A stretch of DNA of 64,000 bases. Source: Streptomyces zhihengii (GTDB lineage: Bacteria > Actinomycetota > Actinomycetes > Streptomycetales > Streptomycetaceae). Shown in pieces: positions 8,763 to 17,354 of this stretch (position 1 is the stretch's first letter; each line of letters opens with the position of its first letter). Under the pieces are notes generated by a model. That model saw only the letters and a program-made list of their open reading frames with translations, was not told the origin of the DNA and made no database searches. Location of the stretch: contig NZ_JAFEJA010000001.1 in assembly GCF_016919245.1 (NCBI RefSeq), positions 1,054,001 to 1,118,000 on the forward strand, written 5' to 3'. The translations under genes were made by a program, and so were the position numbers.

Positions 8763-9776
8763 TCAGCCGGCCGCCGGGGCCGGGCCGGAGCCCGCCCGCA
8801 CGGTCAGGGACGGCGGCAGCAGCACGGACCCGGCGGCGGGCCGGCCGTCGAGCGCGGCGACGACCGCCTCGACGGCCCGGCGGCCCATGTCCCGGGCGGG
8901 CACGGCGACCGAGGTCAGCGGCACCGAAGCCCGCTCGGCGACGTCGTCGGGGCAGACGGCGACCACGGAGACGTCCTCGGGCACGGCCAGCCGGCGCTGG
9001 CGCAGCAGCGCCAGCAGCGGGTCGGCCGCCGCCTCGTTCTGGACGATGTACGCGGTGGTGCCGGGGCGCTCCTCCAGGATCCGGTCGAGCGTGGCGGCGA
9101 CGGAGGCGTAGTTGCCCTCGCAGGGGCGGTGCAGGACCCGTACGCCGTGCTCCCGGGCGGCCGCGCGCACCCCGGCGAGGGTCCGCTCGGCGAAGCCGGT
9201 GTGCCGTTCGTAGACGCCCGGGGCACCGCCGACGAAGGCGATGTCCCGGTGTCCGAGGCCGGCGAGGTGACCGACGCACAGGGCACCGGCCGCCTCGAAG
9301 TCGAGGTCGACGCAGACCAGGCCGGTCGGGTCGGCGGGCAGGCCGATGAGGACGGCGGGGCTCTCGGCCGCCCGGAGCAGCGGCAGCCGCTCGTCGTCGA
9401 GTTCGACGTCCATCACGATCATGGCGTCGGCGACGGAGCTGCCCTGGACGCGGCGTACGGCCTCGGCTCCCTCGTCACCGGTGAGGAGCAGGACGTCGTA
9501 GCCGTGGGCGCGTGCGGCGGTGGTGACCGCCATGGCGATCTCCAGCATCACGGGGACATGGATGTCGGTGCGCAGCGGCACCATCAGGGCGATGATCCAG
9601 GACCGGCTCCCGGCGAGCGCCCGGGCGCCGGCGTGGGGCCGGTAGCCGAGGCGCTCCACGGAGCGCTCGACCCGCGCCCGGGTGGCGGCGGAGATGGTCC
9701 GCTTGCCGCTGAGGACGTAGCTGACCGTGCTCGCCGACACTCCGGCGTCGCGCGCTACATCGGCGAGGGTGACCAT
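8763..9776 (-). CDS. LacI-family transcriptional regulator
   Basis: A 337-residue repressor. ATG 9776 has a GGAG RBS six bases upstream; GTG 9788 would add four residues. The N-terminal HTH (VTLADVARDAGVSASTVSYV) and hinge (LGYRPHAGARALAG) are typical, followed by the periplasmic-binding-protein-like sensor domain to the C-terminus. It sits between the pectin operon and the cellulase genes, heads the operon with the sigma factor, and is transcribed toward the pectin genes. It is not recognisably CebR by its HTH sequence. A plausible target is the CGGGAGCGCTCCCG site at 2665; this is inference. Confidence 0.92.
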   Translation of the reverse strand: MVTLADVARDAGVSASTVSYVLSGKRTISAATRARVERSVERLGYRPHAGARALAGSRSWIIALMVPLRTDIHVPVMLEIAMAVTTAARAHGYDVLLLTGDEGAEAVRRVQGSSVADAMIVMDVELDDERLPLLRAAESPAVLIGLPADPTGLVCVDLDFEAAGALCVGHLAGLGHRDIAFVGGAPGVYERHTGFAERTLAGVRAAAREHGVRVLHRPCEGNYASVAATLDRILEERPGTTAYIVQNEAAADPLLALLRQRRLAVPEDVSVVAVCPDDVAERASVPLTSVAVPARDMGRRAVEAVVAALDGRPAAGSVLLPPSLTVRAGSGPAPAAG

Positions 9777-9825
9777 CGAGTACTCCACTGCAAACCGTTG
9801 TGACGCGCTCCGGCGCGTCCTGGGC

Positions 9826-9850
9826 CATGACCCTAGGTTTCGGGGTCATG
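9826..9850. promoter_or_regulatory. Inverted repeat upstream of the LacI gene
   Basis: CATGACCC and GGGTCATG form perfect 8-bp arms around a 9-bp spacer, about 50 bp upstream of the regulator's ATG. It could be an autoregulatory operator; it does not match the AGCGCT-core boxes nearby. Function is unproven. Confidence 0.35.
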
Positions 9851-9927
9851 AACTGTCCAGGCCGGCCGGAGCGCGCCACGCTGGGTTGTCGTGCTCGAAG
9901 GTGGTGCTCGGGGAGGTGCTCAGCGTC

Positions 9928-9949
9928 GGCACCGGTGGCGACCGGTGCC
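9928..9949 (-). terminator. Hairpin after the GH6 cellulase gene
   Basis: GGCACCGGT and ACCGGTGCC are perfect 9-bp arms with a GGCG loop, lying 9 bp past the GH6 stop codon on the minus strand. There is no T-run, as usual for Streptomyces terminators. Confidence 0.6.
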
Positions 9950-9957
9950 CCCGTCGC

Positions 9958-11730
9958 CTACAGCGCCGGGTACGCGTTCTTCATGAGCTCCTGGAACTGG
10001 GCGGAGAACCAGTGCCCGGAGACCGGTGCGCCGCCGAGGGCGCCGGACATGCTGTTGCCGTTGCGGGCGTTGCCCGTGTAGGTCGGGTCGCACATCCGGT
10101 CGAAGCCCTTGCCCTCGTCGTTCGGGATCTCCGACGCGGCGCCGTCCGACTCACCCGGGGGCTTGACCCACAGGTAGGCGTCGATGCCCGGCTCCGGCGC
10201 CGCCTTGGGCCGCTCGCCCAGACCGGCTCCGGCCTGGTTGCACCAGTTGCCGAGGTGGATGCGGCGGTCGAGACGGCCGCCGTTGACGTAGGTGTCGACG
10301 GAGGTCTGCGCACCCGGGGCGGTGGGCCGGGCGGTGCCGCCCCAGCCGTTGCGGGAGGTGTCGATCAGCATGCCGATGTTGGAGGCGAAGCCGGCCTGCA
10401 CCAGGCGCTGGCGGAAGGCCTGCGCGTAGGACAGCTCGTCGACGTAGCGGTTCCAGTCGACCCACTTCGACTGGCGCACGGAGGTGCCGTTCACCGAGTC
10501 GTTGATGGTGTAGAACGGCTCCTTGAGGATGCCGTAGTTGGCGGTGTTGGTGATGAAGCCGGTCACGTACTCCAGCTTGCTGCCCTCGGCCTTGGCGGCC
10601 TGGGCGAACAGGTCGGCGGACGGGCCGAAGTTGTCGTCCCAGCCGAGCCAGCCGTGGTGGCCCGCGTCGATGTAGTTGTAGACGTTGGCGATCGGGCCGA
10701 GCTTGGAGAGCGCGTAGCCGACGCCCTTGACGTAGTTGCCGTTCTGCTTCATGACGTCGCACTGCGGGGTGCCCGTGGGACGGCCGCTGACGTTGGTGAC
10801 CAGGTTGGGCAGCGAGTCGATCTCGATGACCGTGGTGATCCGCAGGCTCGCGTACTTCGGATCGGCGACCGCGGCCGCGATCGGGTCGATGAACTCGCTC
10901 TTGTAGCGCGGCAGCTCGTCCGGCTTCAGCTCGCCGTTGGAGGCGAGCGCGGCGCAGTCACGGCCGGGCAGGTCGTAGACGACGAGGTTGATGGCGAGCG
11001 GCTGGCCGGCGGCCTGCTTCAGGGCCTCGTCGAGGTGGTCGCGCAGGCCCATGCCGCCGTTGACGCCCTCGATCGCGGCGATGCGGTCGAGCCACACGGA
11101 GGTCGAGGTGTTGGAGATCCGGCTGCCGCCGGCCTCGGCCTCGGCCTTCGCCTTCCACTCCGGGTTGACGTAGAGCTTGGCGCCCTGGAAGGGGTTGTCG
11201 ACCTTGTTGCCGGCCGGCGGCGGGTCGGTGGGCGGAGGGGTCGTGGGCGGCGGCGTCGTCGGCGGGTCGGTCGGCGTGGTGCCGCCGTTGCAGGCCACAC
11301 CGTTGACCGCGAAGGACACGGGCTTCGCGTTGGTGCCGCTGTAGGTGAACTGGCCGCCCGGGGAGGCGGTCGCGCCCGCCGCGAGCGTCTTGTTCCAGTC
11401 GGCGTTCTTCACACTCACGGTCTTGCCGGACTGCGACCAGACGCCGCCCCAGCCGCCGCTCAGCTGCTGGTTGCCGGCGTAGTCGTAGGTCAGCGTCCAG
11501 CCGTCGATGACGGAGGTGCCGGTGTTCTTGACGGTGACCGTGGTCGTGAACCCGTTGCCCCAGTCGCTGACCTGGTAGTCGACGTTGCAGGCGAGTGCCG
11601 CGGCCGCGGCGGGGGTCTGCATGACCGCCACGGCGCCCGCGCCGGTGGCGAGGAGGCTGCAGGCGGCCAGCAGCGCGGTACGCCTCCGGCGGGCTGGTGG
11701 TGCGGTGGTGCGGGTGATCTCGCGGCTCAT
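9958..11730 (-). CDS. Secreted GH6 cellulase (cellobiohydrolase type) with N-terminal CBM2
   Basis: A 590-residue secreted enzyme. ATG 11730 has a GAGGAC RBS; the frame stays open upstream but runs through the operator. Order of parts: an Arg-rich signal peptide to about residue 45 (AAAAAL), a CBM2 cellulose-binding module (residues 46-150, starting ACNVDYQVSDWGNGF and ending with Cys), a Pro/Thr linker, and a GH6 catalytic domain. GH6 signatures are clear: LPGRDCAALASNGEL, VIEIDSLPNLV, YIDAGHHGWLGW and DTSRNGWGG. Large loop insertions near YNYIDAGHHG suit an exo-acting cellobiohydrolase rather than an endoglucanase. It is divergent from the GH48 gene and flanked by a CebR box, so it is probably induced by cello-oligosaccharides. 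Confidence 0.93.
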   Translation of the reverse strand: MSREITRTTAPPARRRRTALLAACSLLATGAGAVAVMQTPAAAAALACNVDYQVSDWGNGFTTTVTVKNTGTSVIDGWTLTYDYAGNQQLSGGWGGVWSQSGKTVSVKNADWNKTLAAGATASPGGQFTYSGTNAKPVSFAVNGVACNGGTTPTDPPTTPPPTTPPPTDPPPAGNKVDNPFQGAKLYVNPEWKAKAEAEAGGSRISNTSTSVWLDRIAAIEGVNGGMGLRDHLDEALKQAAGQPLAINLVVYDLPGRDCAALASNGELKPDELPRYKSEFIDPIAAAVADPKYASLRITTVIEIDSLPNLVTNVSGRPTGTPQCDVMKQNGNYVKGVGYALSKLGPIANVYNYIDAGHHGWLGWDDNFGPSADLFAQAAKAEGSKLEYVTGFITNTANYGILKEPFYTINDSVNGTSVRQSKWVDWNRYVDELSYAQAFRQRLVQAGFASNIGMLIDTSRNGWGGTARPTAPGAQTSVDTYVNGGRLDRRIHLGNWCNQAGAGLGERPKAAPEPGIDAYLWVKPPGESDGAASEIPNDEGKGFDRMCDPTYTGNARNGNSMSGALGGAPVSGHWFSAQFQELMKNAYPAL

Positions 11731-11811
11731 GACGGGAAATGTCCTCTCGTCGGGTCGGGGATCGGGCATGCCTGATCTGCGGAGCAGTCGGGCCATGCTC
11801 GGGACCGGGAG

Positions 11812-11825
11812 TGGGAGCGCTCCCA
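11812..11825. promoter_or_regulatory. CebR-type operator for the GH6 gene
   Basis: TGGGAGCGCTCCCA, a perfect 14-bp palindrome identical to the published CebR cellulose-utilisation operator consensus of Streptomyces, lies 82 bp upstream of the GH6 ATG. Confidence 0.88.
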
Positions 11826-12012
11826 GATTCTGACCGGAATTCGGCTCGCGAAACCGGCTCATCGGGGAACGGTGGTGCGGGTGCGCAACCTGCAGCGATG
11901 TGATGTCACCCGGCGGGGGCAGGCCACCGGGCTGAGCGGCAGGGCGGTGCGGGGGGTGACGCATGGAGCGATCCGAAGTGCGTCGGACCTGCCCTTCACG
12001 GCCGGTCCGGAG

Positions 12013-12026
12013 TGGAATCGCTCCCA
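12013..12026. promoter_or_regulatory. Degenerate CebR-like box
   Basis: TGGAATCGCTCCCA matches the 14-bp CebR box at 12 of 14 positions, with both mismatches in the left half. It lies between the two perfect sites and could be an auxiliary operator. Confidence 0.5.
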
Positions 12027-12128
12027 CTGGCTGCATCGGAGATTAGCGCCGAACCGACGGACGCAACAGGGGACTTGGAAAATTTCTTGACGGACCACAG
12101 CTCGCCCGGGCCGATCCTGCGACAACTC

Positions 12129-12157
12129 TTGACAGCCCTTCGCACCCCCCTCACCGT
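12129..12157 (+). promoter_or_regulatory. Possible GH48 promoter
   Basis: TTGACA at 12129-12134 is followed 17 bp later by CACCGT (12152-12157), a weak -10 match. The -10 region abuts the CebR box at 12157, so repressor binding would block the start region. Confidence 0.45.
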
Positions 12158-12170
12158 GGGAGCGCTCCCA
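12157..12170. promoter_or_regulatory. CebR-type operator for the GH48 gene
   Basis: A second perfect copy of TGGGAGCGCTCCCA, 58 bp upstream of the GH48 ATG. Confidence 0.88.
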
Positions 12171-12228
12171 CTGGTTCAAGGCTTGTGCTCAGCACGTCAT
12201 CCCCGAGCCGTTCGAAGGGATTTCACGC

Positions 12229-15165
12229 ATGTCCCCGCCAACCAGCACCTCCCCCAGAGCGAGACGACCACGCCTGCTGCGGCGCGCGCTCACCGTGTTC
12301 ACCGCGGCCCTCTCGCTCCCCCTCGCCCTCACCGCGACCGGCACCGCGCCCGCCCACGCCGCGGCCCTCCAGTGCAGCGTCGACTACAAGACCAACGACT
12401 GGGGCAGCGGCTTCACCGCCGACGTCACCGTCACCAACCGGGGCACCGCCGCGATCGACGGCTGGACCGTCACGTACGACTACGCCGGGAACCAGAAGCT
12501 GACCAGCGGCTGGAACGGCGTCTGGTCGCAGTCCGGGAAGACCGTCACCGTCAAGAACACCGACTGGAACAGGACTATCGCCGGCGGAGCCGCCGTCAGC
12601 GCCGGCGGTCAGTTCACGTACAGCGGTGCCAACGCGGCCCCGACGTCGTTCGCCGTCAACGGCACCGTCTGCAACGGGGCCCACCAGCCGCCGATCGCCG
12701 TGCTCACCAGCCCGACGGCCGGCGCCGTGTTCACCGCCGGCGACGCGGTGCCGCTGGCGGCGACCGCCGCTGCGGCCGACGGCGCGACGGTCAGCAAGGT
12801 CGAGTTCTACAGCGACACCACGCTCCTGGGCACCGACACCAGCGCGCCCTACGCGCTCTCCGCCACGGGCCTCGCGGCGGGCAGCCACTCGCTGTACGCC
12901 AAGGCGTACGACAGCCTGGGCGCGTCCGCCGAGTCGTCCCCGGTCGGCGTGACCGTCGCCGCGGGCCCGGCCCTGGTCGCCACCCCCGCCCAGCTCGCGG
13001 TCCGCCAGGGCGAGTCGGCCACCTTCGACGTGAAGCTGTCCACACGGCCCTCGGCCGACGTCACGGCCACCGTGGCCCGCACCGCGGGCAACAGCGGCCT
13101 GAGCGTCTCCGGCGGCGCGAGCCTCACCTTCACCCCGTCGAACTGGAGCACCGCGCAGAAGGTGACCGTCGCGGCGAACGCGACCGGCACCGGCTCCGCC
13201 ACCTTCACGGTGACCGCCCCCGGCCACACCAAGGCCGAGGTGACCGCCGCCCAGCTGGCGGGCGCCAAGGAGTACGACGAGCGCTTCCTGGACCTGTACG
13301 GGAAGATCATGGACCCGGCGAACGGCTACTTCTCGCCCGAGGGCATCCCGTACCACTCCGTCGAGACGCTCATCGTCGAGGCCCCCGACCACGGCCACGA
13401 GACGACGTCCGAGGCGTACAGCTACCTCATCTGGCTGGAGGCGATGTACGGCCGGATCACCGGCGACTGGACCAAGTTCAACGCCTCGTGGGCGCTGATG
13501 GAGAAGTACATGATCCCCACCAAGGCGGATCAGCCCACCAACTCCTTCTACGACCCCAACAAGCCGGCCACCTACGCGGGCGAGTACGACCAGCCCTCGC
13601 AGTACCCCTCGGCGCTCACACCGTCGGTCGCGTCGGGCAAGGACCCGATCGCCGGTGAGCTGAAGACCGCGTACGGCACCGACGACATCTACGGCATGCA
13701 CTGGCTCCAGGATGTCGACAACGTCTACGGCTACGGCAACGAGCCCGGCAAGTGCTCGGCCGGCCCGACCGCGACCGGCCCCTCCTACATCAACACCTTC
13801 CAGCGCGGCCCGCAGGAGTCCGTCTGGGAGACCGTGCCGCACCCGACCTGCGACAAGTTCGCCTACGGCGGCCGGAACGGCTACCTGGACCTCTTCACCG
13901 GGGACTCCTCGTACGCCAAGCAGTGGAAGTTCACCAACGCGCCGGACGCCGACGCGCGCGCCGTGCAGGCGGCCTACTGGGCCGACCTGTGGGCCAAGGA
14001 GCAGGGCAAGGGCTCCGAGGTCTCGGCGACCGTGGGCAAGGCCGCCAAGATGGGCGACTACCTGCGCTACGCGATGTTCGACAAGTACTTCAAGAAGATC
14101 GGCAACTGCACCAGCCCGACGGCCTGCCCGGCCGGCACCGGCAAGGACAGCTCGCACTACCTGCTGTCCTGGTACTACGCCTGGGGCGGCGCGACCGACA
14201 CGTCCGCGGGCTGGTCGTGGCGCATCGGTTCCAGCCATGCCCACGGCGGCTACCAGAACCCGATGGCCGCCTACGCGCTCGCCGAGTACGCCCCGCTGAA
14301 GCCCAAGTCGGCCACCGGCCAGGAGGACTGGGGCAAGAGCCTGGACCGGCAGATCGAGTTCTACCGCTGGCTCCAGAGCGCCGAGGGCGCCATCGCCGGC
14401 GGCGCGACCAACAGCGTCGGCGGCCGCTACGAGGCCCCGCCGGCCGGCACGCCGACGTTCTACGGCATGGCCTACGACGAGAAGCCGGTCTACCACGACC
14501 CGCCGTCGAACCAGTGGTTCGGCTTCCAGGCCTGGTCCATGGAGCGGGTGGCCGAGTACTACCACGAGACCGGTGACGCGGGTGCCAAGGCCGTCATGGA
14601 CAAGTGGGTGGACTGGGCGCTGTCGGAGACCACGATCAACCCGGACGGCACCTTCCGCATCCCGTCGACGCTCCAGTGGACCGGCAAGCCGGACACCTGG
14701 AACGCGGGCAGCCCGGGCGGCAACGCCTCGCTGCACGTCACCGTGGCCGACTACACCCAGGACGTCGGCGTCGCCGGCTCCTACGCCAAGGTGCTGACGT
14801 ACTACGCGGCCAAGTCGGGCGACACCGAGGCGAAGCGGGTGGCCAAGGCGCTGCTCGACGGCATGTGGAACCACCACCAGGACCCGCTCGGCATCGCCGT
14901 GCCGGAGACCCGGGCGGACTACAACCGCTTCGACGACCCGGTCTACGTGCCCAGCGGCTGGACGGGCACCATGCCGAACGGCGACACCGTCAACGCGTCG
15001 TCGACGTTCGCCTCGCTGCGGTCCTTCTACCAGGACGACCCGGCGTGGTCGAAGATCGAGAGCTACCTGGCGGGCGGCGCCGCGCCCGTGTTCACGTACC
15101 ACCGCTTCTGGGCCCAGGCGGACATCGCGCTGGCGTTCGGGGCGTACGCGGAGCTCCTGGAGTAG
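12229..15165 (+). CDS. Secreted GH48 exocellulase with CBM2 and Ig-like modules
   Basis: A 978-residue enzyme. ATG 12229 has a GAAGGGA RBS. Order of parts: signal peptide to about residue 45 (AHAAAL), CBM2 (46-147, from [15 protein letters not shown] to TVCNG), a Bacterial-Ig/Fn3-like module (about 150-243, [15 protein letters not shown]), a second beta-sandwich (about 245-340), then the GH48 domain (about 345-978). GH48 marks include [12 protein letters not shown], the HETTSEA motif with the catalytic acid Glu, and [18 protein letters not shown]48 enzymes release cellobiose processively and act in synergy with GH6 enzymes such as its divergent neighbour. Strong CBM2 similarity to the GH6 protein suggests both target the same crystalline substrate. 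Confidence 0.95.
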   Translation: MSPPTSTSPRARRPRLLRRALTVFTAALSLPLALTATGTAPAHAAALQCSVDYKTNDWGSGFTADVTVTNRGTAAIDGWTVTYDYAGNQKLTSGWNGVWSQSGKTVTVKNTDWNRTIAGGAAVSAGGQFTYSGANAAPTSFAVNGTVCNGAHQPPIAVLTSPTAGAVFTAGDAVPLAATAAAADGATVSKVEFYSDTTLLGTDTSAPYALSATGLAAGSHSLYAKAYDSLGASAESSPVGVTVAAGPALVATPAQLAVRQGESATFDVKLSTRPSADVTATVARTAGNSGLSVSGGASLTFTPSNWSTAQKVTVAANATGTGSATFTVTAPGHTKAEVTAAQLAGAKEYDERFLDLYGKIMDPANGYFSPEGIPYHSVETLIVEAPDHGHETTSEAYSYLIWLEAMYGRITGDWTKFNASWALMEKYMIPTKADQPTNSFYDPNKPATYAGEYDQPSQYPSALTPSVASGKDPIAGELKTAYGTDDIYGMHWLQDVDNVYGYGNEPGKCSAGPTATGPSYINTFQRGPQESVWETVPHPTCDKFAYGGRNGYLDLFTGDSSYAKQWKFTNAPDADARAVQAAYWADLWAKEQGKGSEVSATVGKAAKMGDYLRYAMFDKYFKKIGNCTSPTACPAGTGKDSSHYLLSWYYAWGGATDTSAGWSWRIGSSHAHGGYQNPMAAYALAEYAPLKPKSATGQEDWGKSLDRQIEFYRWLQSAEGAIAGGATNSVGGRYEAPPAGTPTFYGMAYDEKPVYHDPPSNQWFGFQAWSMERVAEYYHETGDAGAKAVMDKWVDWALSETTINPDGTFRIPSTLQWTGKPDTWNAGSPGGNASLHVTVADYTQDVGVAGSYAKVLTYYAAKSGDTEAKRVAKALLDGMWNHHQDPLGIAVPETRADYNRFDDPVYVPSGWTGTMPNGDTVNASSTFASLRSFYQDDPAWSKIESYLAGGAAPVFTYHRFWAQADIALAFGAYAELLE

Positions 15166-15192
15166 CCGGCGGATCCGGGAACCGCTCCCAGG

Positions 15193-15230
15193 CCACCGGC
15201 CGGTGTCGCACCCGCGACACCGGCCGGTGG
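15193..15230 (+). terminator. Strong hairpin after GH48
   Basis: Perfect 17-bp arms (CCACCGGCCGGTGTCGC and its complement) around an ACCC loop, 27 bp after the GH48 stop. It is the strongest hairpin in the first third of the window. Confidence 0.85.
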
Positions 15231-15418
15231 TGCGTGCGCTCCGCGGGCGGGGGGGCTCCGCGGGCGGGGGGGGCTCCGCGGGCGGAGAGGGGGTGCCGGG
15301 GTGCCGCTCCGGCGTGGTGGCCGGAACCGTGTGCTCGCGGGGCGCGGCGGGAATCGTCCCGGAGGGTGCCTCGTTGTGCCGGGTCGTCCGTGAACCACCC
15401 GAAGCCGAGGAGCGACCC

Positions 15419-15850
15419 GTGGCCCTGTCCCCCGAAGAACGTGAGCACTTCCTCGCCGAGCCGCATGTGGCCGCCCTCGCGGTCGCGTCCGGCGAGAAGG
15501 AGGACCGCGCGCCCCTGGCCGTGCCCATCTGGTACCAGTACGCACCGGGCGGCGACATCTGGATCCTCACCGGCCGCGACTCCCGCAAGGCGGGACTCAT
15601 CGCCGCCGCGGGCCGGTTCACGCTGATGGTCGACCGGCTGGAGCCGACCATCCGCTACGTCTCCGTCGAGGGCCCGGTCACCGGCACCGAGCCGGCCACC
15701 CGCGAACAGCTCACCGAGATCTCCGCGCGCTACCTCCCGCCGGAGAAGGTCGAGGGATACGTCGACTTCGCCTGGAACAACCACGGCGCACAGATCGTGG
15801 TGCGCATGCGCCCCGAGAGGTGGGTGAGCTCGGACCTGGGTCAGGTGTGA
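15419..15850 (+). CDS. Pyridoxamine 5'-phosphate oxidase-fold (flavin/F420-type) protein
   Basis: A 143-residue split-barrel protein. GTG 15419 follows GAGGAG at good spacing; an open frame extends upstream through the terminator and is not used. The pattern EREHFLAEPHVAALAV, then PLAVPIWYQY and GDIWILTGRDSRKAGL, is typical of PNPOx-like proteins that bind FMN, F420 or heme. It lacks features that would say which cofactor. It stands alone, followed by the long repeat region. Function in the cell is unknown. Confidence 0.8.
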   Translation: MALSPEEREHFLAEPHVAALAVASGEKEDRAPLAVPIWYQYAPGGDIWILTGRDSRKAGLIAAAGRFTLMVDRLEPTIRYVSVEGPVTGTEPATREQLTEISARYLPPEKVEGYVDFAWNNHGAQIVVRMRPERWVSSDLGQV

Positions 15851-16096
15851 GGGGGGCCGGCCGGGGGCCGGCGTCGTGGCCGGTGGTGGTGGGCGCACCC
15901 CCGCTGCGCGTGCGCTGGCGCCGGGCGGGCTGTTCCGGCCCCGTGCCGGCCGGTGGTCGTGGCGCACCCCCGCTGCGCGCGGGTGTCCTCAAGCGCCGGA
16001 CGGGCTGAGGTTGCCCGAGCACGGTCCGGTTCGTGCGGGTGCCGTTGGGGCGCTGCGGGGGTGGGTGCGGGCGAGGCTCGCCCGAGGTTGGCCCGT

Positions 16097-16120
16097 CCCT
16101 AGCTCGACGACCGTTTTATC
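16097..16120 (-). repeat. AT-containing 24-bp element, copy A1
   Basis: Read on the minus strand it begins GATAAAACGGTCGTCG. It is exactly repeated in opposite orientation at 16469-16492 and, with a few changes, at 62690-62713. It is strikingly AT-rich for its surroundings. Confidence 0.75.
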
Positions 16121-16468
16121 GCCCTCACCCACCCCCTCCGCGCCCCCGCCCACGGGAACCGGCCCGTCCGTCGTGGCGGAGGGGCATTTCAGCCCCTCCG
16201 GCGCTTGACCACACCGCGCTCAGCACGGTGCCACAACCCACGAACCGGCCCCGCCCGGGCACCCTCAGCCCGTCCGGCGCTGGAGGACACCGCGCGCAGC
16301 GCGGTGCCGCGACCGACGAACCCGGGCATCCTCAGCCCGTCCGGCGCTTGAGGACACCGTGCGCAGCGCGGTGCTGCGACCACCGGCCCGCAGGCGGGTC
16401 GATCCCCCACCGAGGGCGGACCGGTCCGCGGGGCTCGGGGACGGGGCGCGCAGGGGGCGTGGGCGGGC

Positions 16469-16492
16469 GATAAAACGGTCGTCGAGCTAGGG
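16469..16492 (+). repeat. AT-containing 24-bp element, copy A2
   Basis: Exact 24-bp inverted copy of 16097-16120, so the two bracket about 350 bp of repeat block A. Confidence 0.75.
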
Positions 16493-16770
16493 CAACGCAA
16501 GATAGGGCGAGCCTCGCCCGCACACGCCCCCGGAGCGACCCGGGACCCCCACCCCACGAACCGGCCCCAGACCGGGCAACCCCAGCCCGTCCGGCGATTG
16601 AGGACACCCGCGCGCAGCGGGGGTGCGCCCACCACCACCGGCCACCACGCCGGAACAGCCCGCCCGGCACCAGCGCACCCCGCCCGCAGCGGGGGTGCGG
16701 GCACACGACCGCCCGCACGCCGTGCACGACCACCGCCCGGTGGGGGCGGGCAACCCCAACCCGGACGCCC

Positions 16771-17354
16771 CCGCCCGGACGCACCCTCACCACCCCCCAC
16801 CCCCGACAAGGGTTTTCCCCGTATCGCGTTCACCTCCGCGTTTCCTACTGTCTGCCGTAGCGGACGTCCCCGTGACGCCCTGGCCCGCGAGGTCCCCGCC
16901 CCGCCCGTCAGGTGCACGACGGATCGGCGTCCGGTGTCGGCCCCACCCAGGGCCGACGTGCCGAGCGGCGGCGCGCGGGCTCACCCGGCCCGGGGGAATC
17001 GTGGGACGCAGCCCCCACGCTGAACGACCATGGTTCCCGCGCCGCACGCCCGCATCCCCCGGCCGCCGGGCGCCGCACCCTCGACAGCGAGATCCAGCCA
17101 TCTACTGAGCAGATCCGCACCGCGTGACCCCGGCTACACCACCGACCGCCCCCGGCATCCCCGACACCCGCCCGGCAGGGCATCCTCGCTGGTCAGAGCC
17201 GTGCGGGTTGCGGCGGAACCCCGCGCTCCCCGTCGGGAGCAAGTCCAGACCTGTCCGTATGCCGGACAAAGGGCCTGGACGCGCGCGGCAGGGTTCGTAT
17301 CCTCTGCTCGAACGGGCAGGGGGCCCGCGCACGCCGAAAGGTGGTGGTGGGCCG
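16771..17354. other. Non-coding leader before the LAL regulator gene
   Basis: No convincing gene. It contains an AT-richer patch near 16803-16860, a small inverted repeat at 17252 and a weak promoter-like pair TGGACG (17276) and TATCCT (17298). Short open frames here have no typical codon pattern. Confidence 0.5.
17252..17268. promoter_or_regulatory. Inverted repeat TGTCCG-5-CGGACA
   Basis: Perfect 6-bp arms 87 bp before the LAL regulator's ATG, just upstream of the promoter-like hexamers; a candidate operator. Confidence 0.35.

Larger units (their letters stand above)
11731..12228. promoter_or_regulatory. Shared control region between divergent GH6 and GH48 cellulase genes
   Basis: A 498-bp gap with no gene. 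It holds three AGCGCT- or ATCGCT-centred boxes (11812, 12013, 12157), a TTGACA hexamer before GH48, and an AT-richer patch around 12075-12092. Box positions next to each gene suggest one operator per promoter, with a degenerate one in the middle. Confidence 0.7.
15866..16770. repeat. Intergenic repeat block A (inverted relative to block B at 62.3-63.0 kb)
   Basis: Non-coding DNA built from repeated GC-rich units. The core TCAAGCGCCGGACGGGCTGA, or its complement with one or two changes, occurs at 15989, 16190, 16265, 16332 and 16582. Each core is followed by a GACACC..GCGCAGCGGGGGTGCG-type palindrome. From about 15950 to 16317 the block is nearly identical to the reverse complement of about 62501-62860, and weaker matches extend to both ends. 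A 67-bp unit near 16320-16386 is present here but missing in block B. Open frames on both strands here are shadows of the repeats. Confidence 0.85.

Noticed and set aside
12223..15651. A 1,142-residue minus-strand open frame across the GH48 gene
   Set aside because: It is a shadow of the GH48 coding frame; the GH48 domain is unambiguous on the + strand.
15851..17354. Several overlapping open frames in the repeat region before the LAL gene
   Set aside because: They arise from repeated GC-rich palindromic units, lack RBSs and resemble each other by repeat homology rather than protein conservation.
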